Shown piece by piece: positions 1 to 11,445 of a DNA stretch of 64,000 nt. A program made the translations under genes and the position numbers. How positions within the stretch are numbered: position 1 is the first letter of the stretch; every line of letters starts with the position of its first letter. Below the pieces are notes generated by a model. That model ran no database searches. It saw nothing but the letters and a program-made list of their open reading frames with translations, and had not been told where the DNA came from. Location: assembly GCA_038503035.1 (NCBI GenBank), contig JAVSML010025229.1, positions 340,439-404,438 of the forward strand. The letters are read 5' to 3'. The DNA comes from Crocodylus rhombifer. Its lineage: Eukaryota; Chordata; Crocodylia; Crocodylidae.

Positions 1-3000
1 TTATATGCATAGGAACTCTTCTGCCCCACTATCTACTTTACTTTATAAAGTAATTGCACTCAATTTAACTGTATAATTGGTGAAAGTGTCCGAGATATGT
101 CAATTTCAAGGCCTTTAAAGGCCTTGAAATTACCAGGCTGTCTTATTAGAGGTGCAGGGTGCTCGAAGAAGTAATGCTTTGAGCCTTAACAAGCTCAATG
201 CAAGCAGTTCCTGTAGTTAATGAGCACTGCTTATATTAATGTCAATAACCAAATGCTGCTGGTTAAATGCGTCTATTTTAGTCTAGAAGCTATGCCATTA
301 AACAGAGTATGTTGCATCTGCCCAGATATAGTTTACATATGCTATACTCCACTGAGATGCATAATCTGCATAAATGCACAGTTTGCTTAACTGCATAATA
401 CAATATGTAAATATGATAGCCAACAGACTGTAACAAATATAGGGTATCTGCACAAACCATTTAAGCACATAGCCTTTTTCAGCCCTACTGTCTACTTTGT
501 AGCATTAGCTGTACTCCAGTTAACTGTGTATAAAAACTACTATATGCAGGAAGGAAACAACACACTCGAAACAATGCACCCCAAAAAAAACTTTTGGTGG
601 TTTGGTAGCAGATTCATTTTGACTACATTCTGGTTAGGTTCAGTTCCAAAACAAATACAAGGCAAAAATGAATCAAGTATCTCCCTACCCTTGAGTGCAA
701 GTCAGAGCAGAAGGCAGGGATGACAGGCCCGGCCCAGCCCAGCTCCAAAGACATTCATTCTAGTTCCATCAGCAGCTGGCGAGAACCTGCCACTTGTAGC
801 TGCACTCCCATAGCTCCTGCCAAGCCAGATGTGTTTCTCTGGAGCAGGAAGCTGTCCTAACAGCTGGAAGCAGGGGGTGGGATGCCAACTTTGGGGGGCG
901 GGGGGAAGGGTTATCATTGGTAAACATGTGGACTAAGGAGGGCAGGGCAGGTCTGGTCTGGGGCACATCTGAGCAACTGCAGCAAGCAGAGTAAGTTGGC
1001 AAGCAGATGCCACCTGTTTTTACAACACAAAAGTGAAAGCAAAGATGTCCATGTCCTCTGTTGTGCCACAAAAGTCTAAATTTGTAGCTGCAAAAAAATA
1101 GTCTGAATTTGCACTGTTATTTTGTGGTGGACAGCTTTATTTTAAGGTGGGAAGGCAGAGGCACTAGGCCTCTGAAGTCCTGGGAGCACCCTCCCAGGTT
1201 TCCCACATTTGCAGAGATGTGCCCCAAGTGCTGCCCTGCAGATTCAGGCCCTTGAAGCCATGGGAGCTGCAGGTGAATGACCCTGCAGGATAAATGAGCC
1301 ACATCTGTTTCTAACTTAAGTACACAGCTCAGTGTTGGACAGCGAGGGAATAGCAGGGGTGCCACACACTCCCCATCCCCAGGGGAATACTCAGTACAAC
1401 TTAGAGCTTCAACGCGGCTGGAGTGACTACTTCCTTTTCTATGGATGTGCATCTGGACATGTATTTTTCAATGTGCAGAACTTCACAATGCCATATACTT
1501 GAAGAGCATTATTTACATTTAGGATCAAGCACATAGCTTTTTCTTTAGTCCTACAGCTGTATACTTACATGGATTGCACTGTACATTGGCTCTAGGGAAA
1601 TTTATAAGCCCCACTTGGGCAGTTCAGGAGCTTCCTGGGATACAATCAAAAGCTGCAAGGCAAAACAAAGGTCAACAGAGGTTGGAAGAGGTGGGAAAGG
1701 GATGGAGAGGAAAAACTTACGTACAGCAAGTTTCCCTGAGCATGATAGTAAGGGCTCCTCTGCACATGCAACGGGATCCAATGTGCAATCTCCATAATCA
1801 AACCTCCTGCCACACATGCATGGCAGGATGACGCACTAGGTTTCACCATGCCTTATTGCCAGTGCAGGGGAAGCCCAAGCCCCCCTGTTCCTGCTGCACC
1901 ACCAAGAAGTAAGCTCCTGTGACTGGGAGCTTCTCCCCCACCACTACAAGGTCTAACTTCATAACTGATTGCACCCTTTATGGCATGATAGATATTTTGC
2001 ATGTGTAGCTGGTTTCAGTTGATTTTGCATTTAACCAGCTAATGGCACAATACTTGTAACATGCAGAGGGGACTTAAGAAGCGGACTATATGATAGGAGT
2101 GTGCCTCTAGGAAGAGGTCTCACAATAAGTTTAGGCACTGTGCCCTTAACAAATCCCTTTTCATGACTCCATCCCTGATGAAGCATGGATGCATATATAG
2201 CAAAAGGAAATAATGAGGAAGGCAAAGGGAGCTCAGTAAAAATGAAGTCAAATATCTTTAACCTATCTAGAAGTTTAATCTTTGTGAAGCTTCAGTTATA
2301 TTTTCAGACAGAAGATCAACTATAATCCTACGTTAGTGGGATTTTTATATGGCCAAAATACAGGTACTTTTCCTTACTGAACATAAATTTCTATTCAATT
2401 TTGTGTCATGCATTCAAAACCCTAGAAAGCTGTTTGTGAAGAAAAGCATACATACACACTCAGATTTTTGTACCTCAGCATGGTAAGAACAGCTTTTCAT
2501 ATACAGAGCTCAGAATTAACAGAATTAAATTTTTGTTACTTATAGAAAAATATTAATAAATACAACCTAAAGAATTCTATTTACCCTATCTGGCTTCATG
2601 TGAAGCAGTTTCAGGTTGAACAACTATAATCCAACCCTAAAATTAAGTTCCAATTGGGATAAAAATTTCTCCGAAAAAGAAAACACAAACTCTGTAACAT
2701 TAATTTGATTTTGCTCTACATATGATTCAGACTGAGCCAACAGCAACATCAACATTAATTTTCCTACTTTTTCAGAAGATGGTACCTGTTATGGTACAAG
2801 CAATAAAGACTGAGATGGAAATGAGCGATAAGCTGATAGCTACAATCAAATGCTCCAGAACTAGAAACACAGTGTGAAGGCACAAGATGGCACAGGGGAG
2901 TATTAATTGCTATTCTTACTTAGGTTGCAGGATCTCAGGAGCCTACTCAATCTCAGACTATTCTGAGACTCTGAAAATAGATGGAGGCTCAGAGAATATT

Positions 3001-3904
3001 TAAAACTAGCAGGAAACGCTTTCATAATGATACTATCCACTCCAATAAATCTCCTTACCATAGTTACCCAGTAAACTATGTCATAACCTTCCAATGTTAA
3101 AATTAACAAAAGAATATGTTAAGGGACCCACACACAGTTATTTAACATGATTTGATACACACCACCATGTACATATCACCAACCCATTTTATTTACCAAT
3201 AGGACTTTTTTTTTTAATTAAATAAAAAGGTCTATATCCTCTCAGGAAATCAAAAACATATAAATCTAACAAAATTAAAGAGTCAGTCTTAAAACAACTG
3301 CAAGAGACATGAAATAGAAAACAAGTCACGAATATCTGATGCCTTGATCTTCACTCTAGCTACAAAAATTGAGAAGACTGTAACTAAAAAAAAAATAATG
3401 AAATACATTTTTTTTAATTTTATGCAATTGATAATACTTTAGAGAATTAAACTACCCTCTGCCTTCAAAAGTTCATCTCTCCTACTGAAGAAGTCTCATA
3501 TCAATGGCAAAACCAGAAAAAAAAGACATAAGAAATGAAGCATTTTGTTCAGAAGATTCAAGTAACTAATAATCAGGGATTGCTACAACCTTTTTTAGAT
3601 ATTTAAAAATCCAAGATGACAGTGTAAGTTTAAATTTATAGTAGTCACCAAGTATTGGAACCTCTACAACAAAGAGGTTATCTTCTGGACATACCAGTTT
3701 CATGTTTTATACGCAATATAAACATTTTTCACTTTGGCAAGAAATCCTTTCTTTTTAATATACAATCGTGAAGCATTCATTTTACTACTCAAGATGAAAA
3801 ATGAAAAAGTATTCACCAGTGAAAAGTAGAATCAATTCTCAATAAGCAAGGAACTAAAGAAGGCAGGAATAATCTTTTTATTGATGACTGAATACCTTAC
3901 TAAT
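1..3904. other. Unique AT-rich intron sequence
   Basis: I recognise no gene, microsatellite or named repeat here. Short open frames (up to about 110 codons) lack homology that I recognise. A pair of splice-like signals near 1.73-1.80 kb was judged chance. Confidence 0.4.
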
Positions 3905-4079
3905 CACAAGGGTGTAGGTTGCAGCCGTGTTGGTCAAACGACATAGGCAGACAAGGTTCTTTGGGTGAACCTGAGATCTTTTATCAGACCAATTTAAACA
4001 GTTGGAAAACAATTATTAAGCAAGTTTCAGGTTCAAAAACCCTTTGTTGGAAGTTTCAGCAGTTGGTACGTGCTTTTCC
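3905..4079 (+). repeat. One arm of a foldback element (same family as 12587-12927)
   Basis: The segment matches the left part of the 12587-12927 element: the stretch GTTGCAGCCGTGTTGGTC, then GGCAGACAAGGTTCTTTGGG, the phrase TTTTATCAGACCAA, and a terminal AAACCCTTTGTTGG. The complementary second arm is missing. The family join gives way abruptly to the GC-rich block that follows. Confidence 0.65.
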
Positions 4080-4958
4080 TGGATGTGGAGGGTGGCTTCC
4101 GCTGCTGCACCCCAGGAGGGCGGGGAGGATGTTCCTCCCGGATCTGCATGGGGTGGGGCAGGCTAGAGCCAGTGGTGTGTGGGCCTTTTCTCAGTGGGGG
4201 CTGGGCTCAGAGTGAACACCAGCAGCACTGGGAGAGGGTGCAGCCACCCCAGATTTTGCTGTCACTCCACTCCCAGCCCCACACCACTAGGCACAGCCTG
4301 GCTCCATGTCCCACCTCCACCCATGCACCAGGAGCAGCCAGGGTTGCACTGGGCAGCAGCTGAGGCAAAATTTGGGGTGGCTACAGCCCCCTCCCAGAGC
4401 CCACTCCCGCCAAGAAGAGCCCCAGAGCAGGTGCTAGTAGCACTAGGAAGGGGCTGCAGCCACTCCAAATTTTGCCACAGTTCCAATCCCAGTGCCACTG
4501 CTGCCTGGCGCAGCCCCAGCTCTTCCTGGGGTATGGGTGAAGGCAGGACATGGAGCCCAGCAGAACAGTGCTGGAAGAAGAGCAGCACAGCCGCAAGATC
4601 TGGGGTGGGTGCAGCTCCTCCCAGTGCCACTGGTGCCCGCGCCAAGCCCAGGCCCTGCTGAGAAGAGGTCTGTGCAACGTTGGCTCCAGCCCACCTGCCC
4701 ACCCCGCGCAGATTCAGCGGGCACCCCCCATGCCCTCTCAGGGTGCAAGCCGTGGCGGGAACTGCCCACCTCCATGAGCTACGCCTCAGTCCTGTGCCCC
4801 CCACACCTGGGCAGTGCTTGCCCGTGCCCCCTCCCTCACTGTGGGGGAGTTGTTCTGCCCCCCCCCATGCCCCTTCCACCACAACAGACTTACCACCTGA
4901 AGGCAGCTGCATTGGATTGGTATTGGCCAATATCCCTCCTTAAGTATTGGCCCCAAAA
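4080..4958. repeat. GC-rich block of alternating inverted repeats, probably inside a hAT-like nonautonomous element
   Basis: A unit beginning GTGCAGCCACCCCAGATTTT recurs: direct near 4219 and 4457, and inverted near 4369 and 4600, so copies alternate in orientation. The right end resembles the right part of the 29756-30879 element (CAGACTTACC, then a GCAGCTGCATT stretch). It also ends in TATTGGCC-rich sequence like that terminus. The open frames up to about 220 codons across it are reflections of the repeat, not genes. Confidence 0.5.
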
Positions 4959-5653
4959 ATCTCCATCAGTACATGCCTACTAAAGAGTCCAATCCTTACT
5001 CTGCCAATTTTTCCACAGATGACAGGTGGTATCTTGCGGGGGGTACAACTGTTTGTCAGGATGTTGTGCGCTTTTCTTCCTCTTTTGCCATTTCTCGGCT
5101 TCCTGAGCAAGACTGTTCTCTTTGAAGTAGACTGTAGCTTGATGTAAGGTACAGCGCCATTGAGACCCATTACCAGCCAGCAATTCCCAGTTTGTAGGGT
5201 TTGACACCACCCTTCTTAAGGTATGCTTTCAGGGTGTCCTCGTAGTACTTCCTCTGTCCTTCACAGGTCCTCTTATCATGACCAACTTGAGAAAAGAGGA
5301 CTTGCTTTGGGACAAGCATCAGCCATTTGCACACAGTGGCCAGGCCAGCGGAGTTGATGTTCCATGATCTCTGCTTCAATGTTGGTTATGATAGCTGCAG
5401 AGAGGATTCTGGCATTGCTGCAGTAGCCTTCCCGTTTAATGCAAAGGATCTTCCTGAGGCAACGCTGATGGAACCATTCCAGGAACTTAAAGATGGTTTC
5501 AATATGTCACCCACATCTCATACCCGTGGAGGAGCATGGTGATAACCATTACACTGTAGACCAGGATCTCAGCTGGCCAAGACACAGCAAAGCAACTTTC
5601 CAAAGGATACATTGGCACAGTACATTCTAACCGATTGGGAGAGATGGCTGCCA
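4945..5653 (-). mobile_element. Non-LTR retrotransposon (endonuclease/RT type), C-terminal segment
   Basis: Minus-strand reading gives diverged pieces of the C-terminal third of a LINE polyprotein. They include a VITMLLHGYEMW segment (family form VLTTLLYGCETW), an arginine/lysine-rich linker and a terminal finger-like C..C/H...H-type motif (ICGKIGRVRIGLFSRH). Stops and frameshifts are frequent, so it is dead. It is the 3' end of the element continuing at 5863-5974, 7607-7829 and 8834-11445. I cannot assign the clade with confidence. Confidence 0.65.
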
Positions 5654-5862
5654 AGATTCATAGATGCTAGGGTTGGAAGGGACCTCAATAGGATCATCAA
5701 GTCTTTCCTGCCACTGGCAAGGGGGTTAAAGTGCTGAGGTCATGTGACCCCAGTCAGATGCTTGCCCAATCTCCTCTTCAAGACCCCCAAGGTAGGGAAG
5801 AGCACCACCTCCCTTGGAAGCCCGTTTCAGATTCTGGCAACCCTAACCATGACAGGTTTCTC
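5654..5862 (-). mobile_element. CR1 LINE, 3' end fragment inserted in the older LINE
   Basis: The plus strand starts ATTCATAGATGCTAGGGTTG and continues GGAAGGGACCTCAATAGGAT, the reverse complement of the well-known CR1 3' end. It continues for about 200 bp of CR1 C-terminal coding sequence and stops where the host LINE reading resumes. Exact edges are uncertain by about 5 bp. Confidence 0.75.
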
Positions 5863-5974
5863 AAGGTATGGGAAACACCCGATGTTTTCAAGGGGTTCTC
5901 CACTAGTGGCAATTAGTGGGGCAGGGAGACAGCTTGTGCTGGGACAGGCTGATGGACAGACCAAGGTGCTTCAA
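5863..5974 (-). mobile_element. Non-LTR retrotransposon, short internal segment between two CR1 insertions
   Basis: Minus-strand translation reads LKHLGLSISL, which matches the post-YADD region of the same LINE (family form FGLTISLKKTEV), and ends in ..VFPI next to a typical FxYLGS position. It therefore belongs to the disrupted LINE rather than to either CR1. Confidence 0.55.
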
Positions 5975-7606
5975 TGTTTCATAGTTTCATAGTAGCTAGA
6001 GTCGGAAGGGACCTAGGTAGATCATCTAGTCCGACCCCCTGCCTTGGCAGGAAAGAGCACCGGGGTCAGATGACCCCGGCAAGGTGCTCATCTAACTTCC
6101 TTTTAAAAATCCCCAGGCTAGAAGCCTGCACCACTTCCCCTGGAAGCCGGTTCCAGGCCCTAGCCGCCCTGACTGTGAAGTAGCGCCTCCTAATATCTAA
6201 TCTAAACCTACCCTCCGCCAGCTTGTGACCGTTATTCCTGGTCACTCCTGGCAGCGCAGGGGGGAACAGGGACTCCCCCAATACCTGCTGATCCCCCCTG
6301 ACCAGTTTGTAGCAGGCCACAAGGTCCCCCCTTAACCTTCTCTTGTGGAGGCTAAACAGGTTCAGGTCCCGTAGCCTCTCCTCATAAGGCTTGCCCTGCT
6401 GACCCCTGATCATACGAGTGGCCCTCCTCTGGACTCTTTCCATATCGTCCACGTCCCTCTTGAAGTGTGGCGCCCAGAACTGGACGCAGTACTCCAGCTG
6501 CGGCCTGACCAGTGCCGCATAGAGGGGGAGGATCACCTCCCTGGACCTGCTCGAGATGCATCTGTGGATGCATGACAGGGTACGGTTGGCCTTCTTGACT
6601 GCCTCCCCACACTGCCGGCCCATGTTCATCGTGGAGTCAATGACGACTCCAAGATCCTTTTCCATCTCCGTGCTGGCAAGAGGGGAGTTCCCCAACCTGT
6701 AAGTGTGGTGCCGGTTCTTCCTCCCCATGTGCAACACCTTGCACTTATCAGTGTTAAACCCCATCCTAGTCTCATCCGCCCACCGTTGCAACCTGTCAAG
6801 GTCAGCTTATAGCCTATTGCACCCTTCTAGTGCACCCACATCCCCCCATATCTTAGTGTCATCAGCAAACTTGAACAGGGTGCTTTCTACCCCCTCATCC
6901 AAGTCACTGATGAAGATGTTGAACAGTGCGGGCCCGAGGACCGAGCCCTGCGGAACCCCCACTGCCCACGTCCTTCCAGGTCGAGAAGAACCCATCCACT
7001 ACCACCCTCTGGGTGCGGCCCTCCAACCAGTTAGCGACCCATTTGACTGTGCGGGCATCGACACCACAGTCTCCCAGCTTTTTGATGAGGACAGGATGAG
7101 AGACAGTGTCGAAAGCCTTCCAGAAGTCCAGAAAGACTACATCCACAGCAACCCCTGCGTCTAATGATTTGGTGACCTGATCGTAAAAGGCCACCAGGTT
7201 GGTCTGACAAGACCTGCCACTGATGAACCCATGCTGGTTGCCCCTGAGCATGCATTCCCCCGCAAGGCCCTCCTGGATGTGTGCCAGGATAATTTTTTCA
7301 AAGAGCTTACCCGGGATTGAGCTAAGACTAACTGGCCTGTAATTTCCCGGGTCCTCTTTTTTTCCCTTTTTGAAGATAGGGACCACATTGGCCCTCTTCC
7401 AGTCCTCCGGCACCTCACCAGAGCACCACGAGTGCTCATAGAGCTGCGCCAGGGGTCCCGCAATGACCTCGGCCAGTTCCTGTAGAACCCTAGGGTGAAG
7501 ATCGTCCGGACCAGCGGACTTGAACATGTCCAGCCTCTCCAGAAGTACCCTAACTAACTCCTCGCTAAGCCCTGTTAAGGGAGAGAGTCCCAGGCTATGA
7601 TAGGGA
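5975..7606 (-). mobile_element. CR1 LINE, 5'-truncated copy of about 1.6 kb
   Basis: The 3' end is TTCATAGTTTCATAGTAGCT on the plus strand, the CR1 terminal repeat. The body encodes the reverse transcriptase and C-terminal part of CR1 ORF2. The 5' truncation lies inside the RT-coding region near 7607, where the interrupted older LINE resumes. Divergence looks low, because nearly the full frame is readable. Confidence 0.9.
6066..7606 (-). pseudogene. CR1 ORF2 reverse transcriptase, broken
   Basis: From 7560 leftward the frame reads SAGPDDLHPRVLQ, then the NYRPVSL motif, then FLDFWKAFDTVSH, an RT active-site block normally FLDFSKAFDTVSH. The second catalytic block FADD is at 6858-6869, followed by the C-terminal RLDIRRRYFTVR region up to the stop at 6066. 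Two lesions are visible: a frameshift near 6960, between the GFFSTWKD and VPQGSVLGP segments, and an in-frame TAA near 6807 just after GCNRL. The last 241 codons are open. In an intact element it would copy its own RNA at a nicked target. Confidence 0.85.
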
Positions 7607-7829
7607 CCTGAAAAAAAGGTCAAGAGAGGACTGCAGATCGGTCTCAGTGTGCAGAAAGATACCACAAATCACCAGCATACTGAAGGTTGGTGATGCCAGT
7701 TTTGGTAACTTTCATTTTGCCATGGAGGCACTACAGGTTGAAAAACTGACCATCCAAGAGGACTGCTGTCCTATCATGGAGTAGCTTGAGGATGCTAAAC
7801 TTAAGTGGACAACCAAACCTAGACAGCAC
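7607..7829 (-). mobile_element. Non-LTR retrotransposon, RT segment
   Basis: Minus-strand translation gives SRFGCPLKF, then HGKMKVTKTGITNLQYAGD, then LSAH. These correspond to the family's RFGCPPKF, LLYADD (catalytic YADD degraded to YAGD) and LAHT segments. This places it directly downstream of the RT part at 8834-9213 and confirms that 7830-8833 is an insertion. Confidence 0.65.
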
Positions 7830-8833
7830 AGTGACAGTGGTGTCTCCCTGGGGCCGTCTATTCGTGGCCCCACCACACTGATCCAGAGCCAACTGCCCAC
7901 CTTCTCGCCTGCCATGCCTTGTTGTTATTTTGATTGATTAAAAGATCTTAATCAAATGGGAGATTGCCTATTTACGGTCTCGGTGCCTTAGGCACTATCT
8001 GTGGTTCCTGTCCTCCCCTTATACTGCAGCCCAAGCCTCGCAGATGTATCTGGTGTTGTTCAGGTCTGTCCTACTCCCTGCCGTGCGGACGCCCTCTGGC
8101 TTATCCCTCCATCTGTACCCTGGCCGGCACCTTCTAGCTCCTCTCAGAGTCCGTGCCCCTACCAGCGCCCTCTAGCCTGTCCCACACTGCCCACTCCAGG
8201 CCTTCTCACCCGTGCCAACTCCAGGGCCCCTCCCTGGCCCTTACCTGCACCCCTAGCTCCGGGCTTCTCACTGCCCCCCTAGTCAGGGCTCTTCGCTGCC
8301 CCCCCAGCTCTGGGGCTGGGCCAATGCACCCCAAACAAAGCTGTGCCCCCTCCGGCGCCAGGACACCCCACTCTATCGTGGAGCTCCTGAGGCCTCCTCC
8401 AACCCCTTATAGCCTCACCCGGTCCTCTGATGAAACAGAAAACACAAAACGCAAAGCCCCCGGGCTACAACATAAAAACTAGACCGTTCTGGTCAAAATA
8501 CGAATCTCTCCCTACCAGAGCGAGAGCGAGAGAGAGAACGCATCAACCCCCAGCAGGAACCAGGGGATGTTCCGACCGTCAGTTTCCCCTTTGTTCTGGC
8601 TGAGTTCCTCCTCCCTTGGCTGCCGGAGGGGAACTGCCCTCCTGGCCTTCTGCCTGAGCTTAAGAAGGGCTAAGCTCTGCCCTTTCCTGGCTCTAGGTTT
8701 CCCTGGTTGCTAGGGCAACCAGCACCTACACAGTTCTGGTGACCGGCAGCTGCGCTTCCCCCTTCCTGCCACTAGGGGTCTCTCCCGAGTCAGTTCTGCT
8801 CTCAGTCGCAGGGCACCTGAGAGCTCTGCGACA
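7830..8833 (-). mobile_element. LTR-like insertion (~1.0 kb) flanked by a 5-bp direct repeat
   Basis: The flanking LINE codons are continuous (ALWKVL joined to SRFGCP) once this block is removed. AGCAC occurs on both sides (7825-7829 and 8834-8838), a 5-bp duplication of the retroviral/LTR size. Read on the minus strand the insert starts TGTCGCAGAGC, compatible with an LTR 5' end, but finishes CACT rather than CA. It is GC-rich and has no coding capacity. A solo LTR of an endogenous retrovirus or a related LTR element is the best reading; orientation is not certain. Confidence 0.5.
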
Positions 8834-11445
8834 AGCACCTTCCATAAGGCTTCACAACTGATGGAGTTAAAGTCCTTGGTTAGGTCAATGAATACTATAA
8901 ACAGCTCCTGGTGGTGCGCTCTACACTTCCACTGGATCTGTTATGCAACAAAAATCACACTGGTGGTACCCTATGATGGTCTAAAGCGACACTGGGATTT
9001 TGGAAGGACATCTTTGGCAAGGGGGAGGAGAATACTCAGAAGGATACAAGTAAGAATCTTCTCAGCAACAGAGAGGACGGCAATGCCTCTGTAGTTCCCA
9101 CACACTGATTTGTCCCCTTTCTTGAAGATGGTCACAACATTGGTATTCTTTAAGTCAGGTGGAGCTTCCTCGTTAACCCATGTTTTAATGAGAGGTTGGT
9201 GAAGTTTTTGCACTAGTGCTGTTCCATCAGCTTTGAAGACCTCTACAGGAATGCCATCTGGTCCTGGTGCCTTATTGTTTTTGGTCTGAGTGATGGCATG
9301 CCAGACTTTCCATAAAGGATGAGGGAATCAGTAAGAGATTTTATTACAGGGTGTTGAGGGATGGGAGTTGACGATGGCAGCTGCGACTTCAGATTCACAG
9401 TTGAGTAGAACCATGAAGTGTTCCTTCCAGCATTGTTTTATGAATATATTATCCGTAAGAAGGGCGGAGCCATCCTGGGATCACAAGGGGCTTGGGCCAT
9501 TGGAACACAGCCCACAGATGGCTTTTATTGCTTGGAAAAAGCTTCTTCCATCATGTTGATCAGCATAACTCTGGATCTCTATGGCCTTCACTTGCCACCA
9601 CTGGTTCTTGATGTCCCATAGCTTCCTCAGAATTACAGCTTCAAGCCAGTGTGGTAAACCCCTCATTTTTACTGGTTGGAGGGTTCATTCTGTCAGCTGC
9701 AAAACACAGTTCTCTTCTGGTGGAAAAGTGCTAGGATTTCCTCATTATTCTCATCAAACCAATCTTAGTAACAATAAGTGGAGTATCCAATTGATTCAGC
9801 ACATGCCTTGTGAATAACATTCTTAAGTTCCTCCCAATGTGCCTGGATGTCCTTGATGTCATCAGGTAGGTTAAAGAGCCTGTCTGTAAGGTGCTACTGA
9901 AGAGCCTCATATCTAGCTTGGTCTTAGATTGCCTTGATGTTAAATCTCTTCTGTATTCCTTTCAGTTGTTTATGGTGCTGTGGTGCAAGCTGCATGTCCA
10001 TGACTTATCTGACTAAACAGTGGTCCGTCCATCAGTCATCTGCACCTCTCAGGACTTGGGTGGTATGGACATTGGTACAATCACAAGCTCTGGCAATAAT
10101 ATAGTCAAAAGGGTTCCAGTGATTAGAGCGTGAATGTTGCCAAGTGTTCTTATATTTGTCATTGTCATTATCTGAAGATAGCATTTGTGATGAGCAAGTC
10201 ATGCTCTGCAAATTTGCTGAGGAGGCAGATAACATTGGAATCAACTTGCCCCAGTCCCCCCTTACCAATGGTGCCTCCAGAGTTCAAAATGTAGCCCAAC
10301 TCTTGCATTGGAGTTACCCATGAGGATGAGCTTGTCTTCCTTGGCGGTGGAAGTCAGGACTGTGTTAAAAGCACAACAGAACTCTTCCTTGTTGACTTCT
10401 TCATCGTCAAGTGTGGGGGAGTATGCACTGATGATCATAGCATACTGGTTGTTACTGAGCTTGAGGTGGAGAGTCATAAGATATTCATTAATGCCCACAG
10501 GGAGTTATGAAATCTGACCTACCATCTTAATAGCAAAGCAAACCCCAGGAATGCACCTCTTTTCATATGACTTTCCTTTCCAAAAAGGTGTAGCCTATCC
10601 TTCTTCTTTCAGCTGGCCTTCATCTGCTCAGTAGGTCTCACTTAGGGCAGCAATATCAATGCAAGCTCTCTAGCTACTCTATGGTGGCTCTTCTTTCAGG
10701 ACACTCACTGTTTGGGGAGTCCGTGAGTACAGATATCCCACATGGCAAATTTCAGTATGTTATTTTGTTGGTTTCGGTCACAGTTGAAACAATCCCACTG
10801 GATGCAGCAATCCAGCCAGGGCGGTCTGAGACAGCCTAAGTTTAGGACACCTTTTCTAGCCATTTTCCCATTCAAGGTGAGCAGAGGGGATCCTAAAGAG
10901 GACTGTTCAGTCAGGGCCACAGCTTCCAAGTTGTACTTCGTCTCAGTAAGTCCAAAATGACTATCACACAACTGCTACCCATGCGCAGATTTGTGACTAA
11001 GGACTTCCAGAGATCACTGTTCCTGTCCCCACCACCACTCGTCCGTCGCCGCAGGACTTGGTTTGTGGGAGATGTTAGCATCCCTAGCAGAAGCCTGTGT
11101 GTGACATCTTTTTATGGTGGGAAGCCGGTGTGCAAGCAACAGCCTCATGAACTTGACAGGAAGGAGCCCTGAACCCAGTGGCAAGGATGTCCAAAACAAC
11201 TGGAGACCTCCATACCACTGCAGCCCTCATCTGCCTTCACAGCCACAGAGGACCAGCAGGTCCCCAAGTACACCTGTGCTGCCACTGGGATCTTCAGGAG
11301 TTTGGACCATGCTTAGTCTGGGACCTCACCTCAAACCTGTTCACCAGGGGAGACCCTACAGGAGTACAAGACTCCAGACTACATAGCTCTGAGGGCAACT
11401 GAAACAAGCTTCTCCACCATGACAAGGTTATGGTCCAAGGAGAGA
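8834..11445 (-). mobile_element. Non-LTR retrotransposon, 5' region, endonuclease and N-terminal RT
   Basis: Reading the minus strand from 11445: an upstream region of about 600 bp, then degraded endonuclease pieces. These are ILKFAMWDICTHGL (TWNVRTL position), MTLHLKLSNNQYAMIISAYS and DKLILMGNSNARVG (LLGDFNARVG, with DF changed to NS) at about 10.3-10.5 kb. KNTWQHSRSNHWNPFDYIIARA and VLRGADD follow at 10.03-10.2 kb. RT begins near 9.2 kb with TIFKKGDKSVCGNYRG and LPKSQCRFRPS, and VFIDLTKDFNSI sits near 8.88 kb. Many stops and frameshifts make it a dead copy. The element is an APE-type LINE with a C-terminal finger; clade unassigned. Confidence 0.75.

Noticed and set aside
1725..1815. Exon-like segment on the minus strand with donor GTACGTAAG
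   Set aside because: Weak acceptor, no recognisable protein in any frame, and the flanking DNA looks repeat-derived.
4262..4930. 222-codon minus-strand open frame and its partners
   Set aside because: The frame follows the alternating inverted repeat units; similar frames appear on the other strand. Repeat-driven.
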